A stretch of DNA of 64,000 nt, from NCBI GenBank assembly GCA_030710605.1, contig CP092863.1, positions 113,522,010 to 113,586,009 on the forward strand, in the 5' to 3' direction. The translations under genes were made by a program, and so were the position numbers. Below, piece after piece: positions 23,535 through 35,500 of this stretch. Within the stretch, counting starts at the first letter, position 1, and each line of letters opens with the position of its first letter. The stretch comes from Cordylochernes scorpioides. Taxonomy: Eukaryota; Arthropoda; Arachnida; Pseudoscorpiones; Chernetidae. The notes under the pieces are model-generated. The model was given only the letters and a program-made list of their open reading frames with translations, did not search any database and was not told where the DNA came from.

Positions 23535-26500
23535 CTGTGACACACATGTTACTGGGACACATCATTGGACAAACTACACGGACAACGTACCAGGATGACA
23601 TTGGCCAAGTGGGCTGCCATGATGGCATACACCCCACCTGAGGCTCCAGCCAAGAAGGTGCTGGGGGTCAGAGATGGAAGAGCCGAGGGAGCCTGGAGTC
23701 AGAGCTGTGTCAGGGGAGTAGGGAGGGAGCACTCACTCACCTGCCACCACCCCCACCAGGTACACCAGCCCCACCCTCCACCACTTGTGGACCATCTCCA
23801 GAGGGATCCCTAGGGCCAGCTGGATGATTATGTTGAAGATGAGGTGGAGCCACCTACACATTGCTGCTGTTGGAGACAACTCTGATAGGAAGCCCTGGAG
23901 TAGATTTATACAAAGGCTTTCAGCAATTTTTCTAGAGGGGACATACAACCATGGAGACAAACTTAAAGAAGTTGTACCTTTTAGCATGTATATCAGGATT
24001 GAGACAATAACTCTGAAAGATATTACAGTGACCTTTATTGAAGACACACAAGATAACCAACCCTGTCTCCTCCAAAAAAAAAATTGAAGATTGGCGACAC
24101 CAAGGATTTTCCACTTTCTTAAGTTTAGTCCATGAGTGTACATACCAATCAACCTCAAAACATTTAATGAATAATATCATCCAAGATGTTGATGAAGTAT
24201 GAACATCTCTATCAGCCACAAGCTGGAATGTAAATTTTTTTTTGTGAGAACCCCATGTGTTAGTTTAAACTTTCAACTCTCTTACACCGATAGGTTTGTT
24301 TAGCTTCATAAGTGAAGTAAACAAAGTGAACTTAACAAAGATGAACTTCGCAGAAGTCCTTGAATATGAACACCATCATGGAGACCACACACTGGTCATC
24401 TTCTCCCTTCACTTCCACATTCCTTCCATCTTGGAACATTCCCCCAAGAACATTTCTAATGAAGATATTTCATGTAAATGTTCATATTTTATTCCTAATC
24501 TTTATATTAACATTTTATTTTTATATTGGATTTCTCCAATTGCTAAGAAATAATTATACTGTTACGACGCTTCTCAGCCGTCGATGTTTGCGTTCAAGGT
24601 TTACTGAGAAGACACTGTGGATTCTTTAGGATACAGCTTAGTGCGGTGTATTTATTAGAGCTTTGAAGAGTAGATAAGTAACTATACAGTAGATGGACTT
24701 GCCTTCAATGCCGCCCCAGGTAGGTTTCTCCTCGTACTCCACTTGTTAATCCACACAGTCCCGGAGCCCACTTCCTTGGCCAACCTGCCGCGTCTGTCGT
24801 CGCCGCCCTTCCTCGCTGCAGGTCCCGTTGTCCCCAGACAGACTTCTCTCCCCAGCTGGCAGGTCGTCTCGGCACACAAACCCCCGGCAGGCCGGCCGCT
24901 GACTCGGCTGATACCTTCCCCACGGCGGGGCCAGCTGGACTCCTGTCTGCCACCCCCTCCCCTGGAATTTGTCAATCAACACTTCCTGGAAGGGGCCCTT
25001 CTTCTCTTGGCGTTCCCACTTCTTCCCTACTACTTCTCTGCTGCATCGTTTCACTGCCCCCTTCTCAATCCTTTTCGTCCCGAAAAGGCTGATTTCACCA
25101 GAGGCGCTGATCGGCGGCCCTTTGATCTCCCTGACGTCTCTGGCCACATAAGGGTCGTCAGCCTCCCGGAAGCGTAACCGCAGGGTTAACACCAACCCTT
25201 GTTTGCAGAACCACATCTCAACTAGCGCTTTCTTTCCACTCTCAACCAGTGCCGACGCCATTGATTGGTCTCGCTGTCTAGCACAGGGCGGTGGTTCTCC
25301 ACAAGATGGCGGCCATATTTCACTGCCTACGATGCTTCCATCTGATATTTTGAATTCTCCTTGTGAACACTCTGTAGCCGCAATGTACAAAGGGTTGTGA
25401 TCGTTTGTATTGCGCTTTCGCCGCTTCCTTCCACGACGGGGCTGTATATCGCCGATCTTTACAGTGGATTCGTCCACCTGATCCACGCTGTCCATTTCGT
25501 GGCCTCCCTTTTCTTCTTTAGGTTTCCCATTCTCTTGCTCTAGAGGCTCTCTTTTTCCTAACCCTTCAAACCTGGGCTTCTTAGTGCCGACCACGCACAG
25601 GGCTGTGAATTTCTTAAACCTTCTGGATGTGTCGAATCCCGTGGCAGTCTCAAGGTCGGTAGAACTTTTCCTAGGCGGTGGCTGCTTGATCTGCACCTTG
25701 TCGGGCGAAGGAACGAAGATGAATGGTACACATTCTTGGCACATCTCTTCAGCTTGCATTGCAGACGACGGCGCTGACACATGGCGCACGACTTCCGCGT
25801 CACAGACATTGTCGTCGGACTTCCACAGAGCGTCCAATGCTCTATCCCGTTCAGTCGGGTTGCCGGCTCCAACTTCAGGGTGCTTCGACCATCTAGCCTT
25901 GTCGCACTTCCACGGAGCATCCAGCTCCGTCCCGTCCAGTTGGATCGCCGCTGTAGTCCCTGACAGTCTGACACTGTCGCTGAAGTCAGCCACGCTGTCG
26001 CACTGCAGCTCGCCAAGATCGTTGCTGTTCTCATGGAGTATTTCAGAAAGAATCCCAGGGGTTGAATTTTCGCTCTGTATATCACCTTGAGGGCATTCTC
26101 CTTCCGTCCGCTTGATTTTATACAAAACACTCGTGCCACAGCCGTTGTCGGAGGCGATCAGCTCACCCTCCTCCGCTACACAACCAGTCTGGATCATTTC
26201 CTGCTGTCGACACTCTTCGGACTTCTGGATCACGGGAGAATCTTCTAGCGTAGATTCTGGCAGTTCACTTACAACGTCTCCTGACGTGATGATCTTTGTT
26301 GTGATGGTCTTGTCGGGATCTTCATCACCTGGGATCGTCTTTTGTCCCCTCAGACATTGAATACGTGGGCTATTGGTTGCTGTGATTGGCTTTGAAAAGC
26401 CATCAGGATTTTCTGGCGATAGTACATTGAACTTAACTTCGCAAGACATGGGTGTGGCAGAACGTTTGACATTCCGAATATGCTCCAGTCGGCTCAATCG

Positions 26501-29500
26501 AGTATCCAAGTTTTCTCCGAGCTCATCTACTTTCTGGCTTATTAGTCTGAGCAATTTTGTGAATTTTTCAATTTCGAGGTCGGTTAGTTTTTCCATTTTC
26601 CTTTTTAAATTAGCGCAAAATAAAATCTTCAATTAAAATTAACTAAGCTGTATCCCACTTCTGACACCAAATGTTACGACGCTTCTCAGCCGTCGATGTT
26701 TGCGTTCAAGGTTTACTGAGAAGACACTGTGGATTCTTTAGGATACAGCTTAGTGCAGTGTATTTATTAGAGCTTTGAAGAGTAGATAAGTAACTATACA
26801 GTAGATGGACTTGCCTTCAATGCCGCCCCAGGTAGGTTTCTCCTCGTACTCCACTTGTTAATCCACACAGTCCAGGAGCCCACTTCCTTGGCCAACCTGC
26901 CGCGTCTGTCGTCGCCGCCCTTCCTCGCTGCAGGTCCCGTTGTCCCCAGACAGACTTCTCTCCCCAGCTGGCAGGTCGTCTCGGCACACAAACCCCCGGC
27001 AGGCCGGCCGCTGACTCGGCTGATACCTTGCCCACGGCGGGGCCAGCTGGACTCCTGTCTGCCACCCCCTCCCCTGGAATTTGTCAATCAACACTTCCTG
27101 GAAGGGGCCCTTCTTCTCTTGGCGTTCCCACTTCTTCCCTACTACTTCTCTGCTGCGCGCATCGTTTCAATACTATACAATTTTTAGTTATTTACACTTG
27201 AAGTTTTCCCTTCTTCAGCTCAACAATACATGAAAAAGAGAGTTTGAAAGTTTCAAGACTGAAGTTATAAAATACTACAGTATAACCCCAATAAAATAAA
27301 CCTGGGATATAGAAAACCTTCACTTATAACAAACCTGAAATATAATTCCCATTTTTATTTTATAATACAGTAAACTATGGCTATTCTATATACAGTTACG
27401 AGCGTCATTCCTCATCGGCCTCTGTCACCGTTTGCTTTTTTTTTGGAATGGCGCCCTCCTATTGGTTGGCTACGGTCATGCCACCTTTGCCCCCCCCCCC
27501 ATCATGCCTCCCCCACTCGCTCTTTCGTTTTTGTAACTATTGGTTTGGAGCGGGTCGCTCTTTAAATAAATGCATATATTAGTTAATAACTAAATGGAAT
27601 CCTCTCTTTCCTTTTCCCAGTATGAGATGCCTACGGAAGCAAACAGTACATAGACAGATAAAGCACATAGGCTGTAGGTATTAACTAACATATGCATTTA
27701 TTAAAGGCGCCAAATTTATAATTGTAACAAATAGTATCTGAATAAAAACATTCAATCGGGTAAAACATGGGCCTTGCCCGGGTCATTCGGCTAGTGGCTA
27801 TATATAATGAACCACAGATACAGTCCCTTTGAGATTCATGATAGAGGTTGTTTTTTTTAACTGTATATCTTATTTTAAAACATAATTTATATTTTTCCAA
27901 GTAGATACATGTTCTCTCATGCTGTTAGAATTTGAACAAAGTCCTAGCTTGCTTGCTCTACAGGGCTAAATAGACTGGTGCTGTAGACTCACTCACCCAG
28001 CATGGATCAGCATGTAGGAGAGATATCTCCAGGCTTGGACTCTACACTTGGGGTTGTAGATCAGGGGACCTTCCACATCTACCTGCTGGCCTGCTGGTAG
28101 TTTAGTAGAGTAATAGATGAACACTCCAATCTGGGATAACACAGCACAAAACTATAGAACCATTCCAGCTACAATGTAGTTTAGAAAACACTGATAAGGC
28201 ACAATTAGGATTATAGATTATAAACACAAGGTAATATGACCAAATCCAAATTAATTAATAGTGTGTGACATTTTGGTAACAGCATTGTTACCATCTTCAG
28301 ACAAGCATTCAGTACTTTTGTTTAAAGATGGTAACAACGCTGTTACCAAAACGTCACACACTATTTATTTATTTATTTGGATTTGGTCATATTACCTTGT
28401 GTTTAAGAAAACACTGTTATAAACTTCACTAATAAGGCTGGGAACTAAAGGAAAACCAATCGTATTCATTCTGTATAAGTATTTGGTTCAAAAACACACA
28501 GTATATGCTTACACACATGCTTTTTCACAGAGAGATGGGGCTATGTGTTGAACAAAGAAGGCATGGTTGACTGTGACAACTTACCTCAATGAGAGAGATG
28601 AGGGGCATGAAGAGGGGAGGGGGGCAGCACTTGTACTCCGACACATAGCGTGCAACAACTGATGACCTCTGGCTTTGTGGCACTACAGCTGCAGTGGCGT
28701 ATTGGAGCATGCGCAGGAGTCTTGGGTGGTCATTCTTCAGGCTGTGTACCTGCGTTCCAGCAGTGCAGTGAGGGATTGGTAGTTGGAACTTCTTTACTGA
28801 CCACTTGACTGGGTACCCCAGTCGATGTCATTTACCAACTGGTAGTAACTGTTTAAATGCCCTTTTTTTTTCTGACTTTTCCTCAAAACAAGGGTCCCTT
28901 TTAGTATTTGAAAACTTACATTCAACAAGTAGATTGTCATAACTTACACATGAGCTAGTTAAATATATATCTGCACAAATACAGAATAGCACTAAAAGTT
29001 TCAAAATGCAATAAGACCAACAAAGTAAATTATGAAAAGACTTATAAAAAATTTCTCTTGAATTGGTTATAATAGATGATAAAATAAGGAGAAAAACGTT
29101 TCTTTAATGAACAAATCCGCTCATTAAAGTAAATTATATATAATATTTCAGTAGAAATCATTGTTACCATTTTCAGAAAAAAAGAACTAAGTAAATGAAG
29201 ATGCAACAAAGATATGTGTTACAATAACATGAATTACATACAATAAGGTATAATTTGGATTATAGATTATAAACACAAGGTAATAAGACCAAATCCAAAT
29301 AAATAGTGTGTGACGTTTCGGGAACAGTTCAAGTGTATCAACACTTGATAACAGCAACTATTTAACCATGCTGTGGTAAAATTTCTCATTCAGTACTTTT
29401 GTCTGAAGATGGTAACAACGCTGTTACCAAAATGTCACACACTATTTATTTATTTGGTCTTATTACCTTATGAATTACATACATATTTGGATTGGTTGCC

Positions 29501-32500
29501 TTATGATTCTCATCTTTGATGCAAAATGTACCTCACCTCTAAGATTAAAGTTCTTCAGGTTTGCTGCTGCTACACACTTACTGAAATAGAAGTGAGCTGC
29601 ATTGATTAACAAAATCTATTTTATCAAACAAAAGGGAACATTCCCTAGAGAAACTTTATTAAAATAAGCTTTCATTAAAGCCCTTCCTCAGCTCACTGTA
29701 TAACATGAGTAAAATCAATAAATTAATGTTTTGTGATAGGGTGAGATTGTATGGGGAGAATGATATAGAGAGATGGAAAATAAATGTATAATTATTTTAG
29801 AGATGACTTGGAATGATAATTTTACCAATATTTGTATGACAAGATTATTGACAGTAGGCATCAAAAACTCTTAAAGGACTTGAAGTTGTCTATTGAAAGA
29901 AAATGGTATATACAAGAAGGGATTTATGTATATTAGTATAGTAATTGTATATTGTGCTTAATTAGTTCTGAGGTTTTTTTTTTGTTTCTATTGATTAAAG
30001 ATTCTAGTCTTCCAACTTTTGTATGATATATTAAATGGATTCCATCCCTTTTACACACTAACACAAGAGTTGGTTGAAAGAAGGGAAACTTGCACACAAC
30101 ATGACTCACCATGTCAATAAACTCAGAGTAGGAGATGAGTCCGTCGGAGTCTTGGCCCAGCCGGTGAGTCACCTCTACCTGGACCTCTGCAGGAAGGTCC
30201 GGCAGCAGTTTCTGGAGCTCCTGGAGTGGAATCCTGCTCTGGCCTTCCTCTGCATACTGCCACATACTGCTTTAGTACTAACACCTAGTTACACAGTCAA
30301 AGTGTCCTTTAGATAGAAGTGTCCTCTTACTGGAGAGCTGCTAAATACAGTAGAACCTCCCTTTAGCGGACACCTCTCCCCAAAGGACAGTTTTCATTTA
30401 CAAAATTATCATTTTTACAATTTAGTAACTCTCTATTAAGAGGACATCTCTCCCTAAAGGACAATTTGGCTCTGCAATTAGGTGTTGTCCTTTACAGGGA
30501 GGTTCTACTGTAGTAAAAATGGTCATTTTGGTGATGAAAACTGTTCTTTGTAGAGAGGTTTCCCCTTGTGAGAGTGTCCTATCATGAAGTGTTAGCATAT
30601 ATCAGTGTTTCTGGTGAGGTGATCCTATATCTTGCTGTTCCAGTAGAATTGATGAGGTATAGCCAAGTTGTCCATAACATGTAGCAGGTTCTCCATGTTC
30701 TAAATAACTACTCTATCATGTATGTATACCCAACATTTATAACACACCTTTATTTTAACCCAATCTGTATATATACATCACAAGTACACACGTGACCAGA
30801 TATTCCTGGTCAAATATACAGAGAGAGAGTTATTGAAATAATAATAAAAGTTCTAACACGGAGGTTCTACTGTAGTAGATAATACACCTCCCTTGATGTT
30901 TCAGTCCAGACTCTCACTGTTAAACTTTCTTTTAGCACAGGTAGTCACCCTATGGCACATTTTAATGGCAATTGTGGAGTGACAATTGGAGAGATTGGTT
31001 ACTTTAAAACTTTCTATTTAAAATCTCCTAATAGCATTTCAAACATTAAGCCACACATTGAGGTAAGGAAGTGAAAATGATATCATTATCTCCCAAGATA
31101 TGTATATATGTATATACACTCATGGACAGAACTTAAGAAATGTCCCTAAGAAATGTACATATATAAACACTTAAAAATATATATATCCTAAGTATACCTG
31201 ATACAGGCTATGATAATCATGGAGGGTAGTTGTTGGCGACTATTTTTACTGTAAGTGCGCACTACATGTCTACAAATCTAGAAAGCAGTTAGACTTGTGC
31301 ACTTACAAATGTGCCAGAGCCCCATTAGGTTACTTGCATTCACTGGTGGGTTTGTACTTTTTCAAAAAATGGGGGCCATTGAAACAATTTTTTTTTCCAT
31401 AAAAATATGTCCAAAACAAGTATATGATCTCGTGGCTGTCGAAAATCGGCGGTTTATATGTCTCCTCCACCAACTCTCATGTAAACAACAAAAGTTTGGG
31501 CATGTGAATCAGAGATAAGAGAAATAAGGAAACATGAGTCAAGTAGTGTTATCTCCAGGATCTAACTGACTGATAGGGCTGCAGGTGGGAGATAAGAAAT
31601 AAGGGCAGGGCTCTGTGGAGTGCCGCTGCAGTCAGGTTGTTAGCTTATCATTTGTGTCAACATCACATTCTTATAGGTGATTTAGGATCTGAGCTTTAAA
31701 CAGGAACAGCAGATACTAGCAGTGAATGTTGCGATGAAATCATCTAACTAATTCAACACACCGGGATCAAATCCTGCATTGAGCACTTTTTTTCTGATTT
31801 AAAAAAATGCTCCAATGACCCCCGATTCTTACAAAAGTCCAACCCCACCTGCGAGTGCAAGTAACTAAATGGGGCTCTGGCACATTTGTAAGTGCAAAGT
31901 CAAACTACTTACCAAAATGTGTAGACATGTGGTGCACTTACAGTAAAAGCAGTCGCCTACTTCTACCCACCATGATTATCATCGCCTGTACCACCAGTAC
32001 TAGGGATAAGCAAAAAAAAAAAAACAATTTAATTCAACTGAAAGCTCAGATCCCTTGGGGTGTCGAATTAAATGTATTTGATTGTGGCCACCACATAGCA
32101 AGAAACTGCACATTAATGAAACATAACAAAAACAGATCAGTACAGAGTTCAAATTGAAACCATCTTCTACTTGATAAATAAATCCCCAGTGCTCAATTAA
32201 ATAGATCAAATATCTATCCAGGGTTAGGTTTCTTTAGAACACAAGGTAATAAGACCAAATCCAAATAAATAAATAGTGTGTGACTCAAATCCAAATAAAT
32301 AAATAGTGTGTGACTCAAATCCAAATAAATAAATAGTGTGTGACCCAAATCCAAATAAATAAATAGTGTGTGACCCAAATCCAAATAAATAAATAGTGTG
32401 TGACCCAAATCCAAATAAATAAATAGTGTGTGACCCAAATCCAAATAAATAAATAGTGTGTGACCCAAATCCAAATAAATAAATAGTGTGTGACGTTTCA

Positions 32501-35500
32501 GTAACAACGCTGTTATCTAAACATCACACACTATTTATTTATAGGTCTTATTACCTTGTGTTTATAATTTACTAGCCGAAAGACCCGGGCAACGCCCGTG
32601 TTTTACCCGACTGTAGATGTTACAACGGTGATCCTTAGGTCGCTGGTTCAAATCCGGCTCGAGGGAGCCGGCGAGCACGTGACCTCCCTGTGCGCGCGCA
32701 TCCGTGACAGAGGCGGCCGGCCAATGAGGAATGAGGAAAGACGGTCGTGACTATATACACTGCGTGACATTGAAAATGGAACACCAAGAAATAGTGGCCA
32801 GAAAGTGATGAAACTCGGCAGACAGAGAGAGACAGGGACGAACAATAAGTGATCTTTATTTCAAAATGATAGTCATAATACAGAGCGAGAACGGCGTCGG
32901 CTTAGTAGCAAGTAGGACCACCGCGGACGGCGATGCACGCAGCAACACGTCTAGGCAGAGAGTCAATCAGAGTACGGATGGCGTCCTGAGGGATGGCTCT
33001 CCATTCCCTCTCAACCATTTGCCACAGTTCGTCTTCTGAACGCGGTACCCCCTGAAGGTAGGGGAGTGTCACCGGTCGCAGCACATCATCAACGTGTCGT
33101 TGGGCCGTCATAGTGCCCTGAATACGAAGTAAAGGTGACCTGGAATCATACGCGATTGCGCCCCAAACCATGATTCCACATTGTCGCACGGTGGGGCGTT
33201 CCACAATTGCTGCCGGATTGGACCTTTCTCCACGTCGACGCCACACGCGTACACGGCGACTATCACTGGACAAGCAGAAACGCGACTCATCTGAGAACAC
33301 GACCCTGTGCCATTCCGTCATCCACGTCGATCTAGCCCGGCACCATTCCAAACGTTGGCGCCTATTCGGTGGGGTCAATGGCAGTCTTCTTAGCGGACGG
33401 CATGAGTGCAAGCCATTAGCAACCAATCGACGGGAAATGGTTCTGGTCGAGATGGAATGATCTAGGGTGTCTTGCACATGTTGCAGGATGGCGGTACAAA
33501 TGGCTTGTGGGGGCCGCCACTGCTTGTCGAAGGATACGCCGATCCACACGTGCTGACGTCACTCTGGTTGCACCGACATTCCTATAAATTGCCACATTTC
33601 CTTGTTCCAACCATCTTCTCCACAGTCGGTGCACCGTGGACGCACCAAGGTGTGTATCAGCTGCGATTTGACGTATGGACCAACCTGCCCTTTTCAGTCC
33701 GATCACCATGCCCCTCGTAAAAGCGTCTGTCTGCTTGAACTGCCTCCGTTTACGATGACCTGGCATTCTCTGTTATTACACGTGTCTTTTGACACAAGAA
33801 CAAAATTTCTACAATGATTTTCCTTGAAGAAATAACGACACGAATACTGTCCTTTCTGCAAGTTCCTTCCCTTATATCTTACTCCATGTGCGCACGAGAG
33901 CTGCGCATTTTACATCATTTGCATAACTCGGTTAGGCGTGTCTACCCTGAAATTTGCATAATTTTCTGGCCACTATTTCTTGGTGTTCCATTTTCAATGT
34001 CACACACGCAGTGTATATTAATTAATAATAATAATTATTATCATTAGATAATGATAATGATCATAATGATGATGCGCGCGCATCCGTGACAGCGGCCGAT
34101 GAGGAATGAGGAATTGAGGAAAGACGGTCGTGACTATATATTAATAATCCAAAATGTGCCTTATCATTTCTTTTGAGTTTGATAAAGCGCAATTTGGATT
34201 ATAGATTATAATAAAATAAAATAAGAACTACTCCAAATAATTTATTAGTGTGTGACGTTTCGGCAACAACATTGTCACCATCATCAGACAAAAGAATAAA
34301 TGTTTTATTTCGATTATATATAATATTTATATATTATATATAATATTTCAATTTATTATTTTGTCTGATGATGGTGACAATGTTGTTGCCGAAACGTCAC
34401 ACACTAATAAATTATTTGGATTAGGTCTTATTTTATTTTATTACAATGAATTTTTATTACACAAGAGGGTCGGTGAACAAGTGGTCTAAACAGTTGAGTT
34501 TCAACCGCTACGACCAGGTATCAAATCCTGCATTGGGCACTTTTTTCTCATTTAAAAAATATTCCAATGGGACTCGATTCTTGCAAAAGTAAAACCTCAC
34601 TAGTGAGGGCAAGTAACCAAACAGGGTTCTGGCACACTTGTAAATGCAAAAATCGAACTGCTTTTCACATATGTAGACATGTGGTGCACTTAGAGTAAAA
34701 GCAGCCATCTACCAACCATGTCTATCAAGGCCTGTACTACAAGGACTAGGGATAATAATAAAAAGAAAGAATTACATGAACTCAAGCTTTGGGCTTATCA
34801 GTTCTTTGCCGGGAGTAACACAACAAGCAAATACATTTACAGTATTCAGTTGTTGAGTTAATGCAATAAAAACAAGATCTAATCCAAATAAATTAATTGT
34901 GTGTGATGTCTGAGTAACAACGCTGTTACCGAAACATCATACACTATTTATTTATTTGGATTAGATCTTGTTTTTTGTATCTATAATCTCTTCCAAATTT
35001 TTATTTTTCCAAATCCATATTCTTATTTTCCATAGGATTATTCAAATAATAATCTGTATATATTTATCATGTGTATATAATCTTTCTCCATTTTTACCCC
35101 TTTGTATATTTCCCCACTTTCATAGGTTTCTCCGTCTTGTAATCCCAAGGAGAATCCTCTGTAAGACCTGTGTGTCTTAATAAAGGTTTTTGTGTGTGTG
35201 TGTGTGTGTATCTATAATTCAATTTGTGCTTTATCAATGCAATAAAAAGTTATAAAGAAACATCCCAGGATAGATCATTGATTTATTTAAAACCATGTTC
35301 TTCACTCTAATTAATTTCCCAGATTCTGTGTAGAATTTCTTTTGTTCAGTCCACTTTGCTGAGGCATCTATAAGTTGCCACAAGGAGTAAACAGTGGTGA
35401 TTATTCCATTGAAGATAAAGCTGCTCTGTGATAACCTACGGACAGATTGTGGCCTCGCTCTGATTGGATGCGGCAATTAGCTCAGCAACTGACATAGTCT

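Larger units (their letters stand above)
24560..27169 (-). mobile_element. Non-autonomous LTR retroelement in rhomboid intron 5
   Basis: LTRs 24560-25053 and 26672-27169 (494 and 498 bp, nearly identical) have TG...CA ends on the minus strand. They are flanked by the 4-bp duplication ATAC (24556-24559 and 27170-27173). A primer-binding site matching tRNA-Leu 3' ends and a polypurine tract sit at the correct inner edges. The interior is only 1.6 kb and has no protease, RT, RNase H or integrase, so any movement must be in trans. It carries one long open frame and lies in the sense direction of the host gene, so its own poly(A) signals could truncate host transcripts. Confidence 0.85.

Noticed and set aside
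23004-24087. Plus-strand frames across the rhomboid exons
   Set aside because: Shadows of minus-strand exons, which have conserved motifs and proper splice sites.
24682-25177. GC-rich overlapping frames in the intron-5 element LTR
   Set aside because: Base-composition effect; repeated in the second LTR and not linked to a start or splice site.
25558-26139. Antisense and alternate frames (193 and 168 codons) over the intron-5 ORF
   Set aside because: Shadows of the long minus-strand frame; no motif.
32214-32507. 97-codon frame with HTLFIYLDLG repeats (minus)
   Set aside because: By-product of a 30-bp minisatellite; no independent start, domain or transcript signal.
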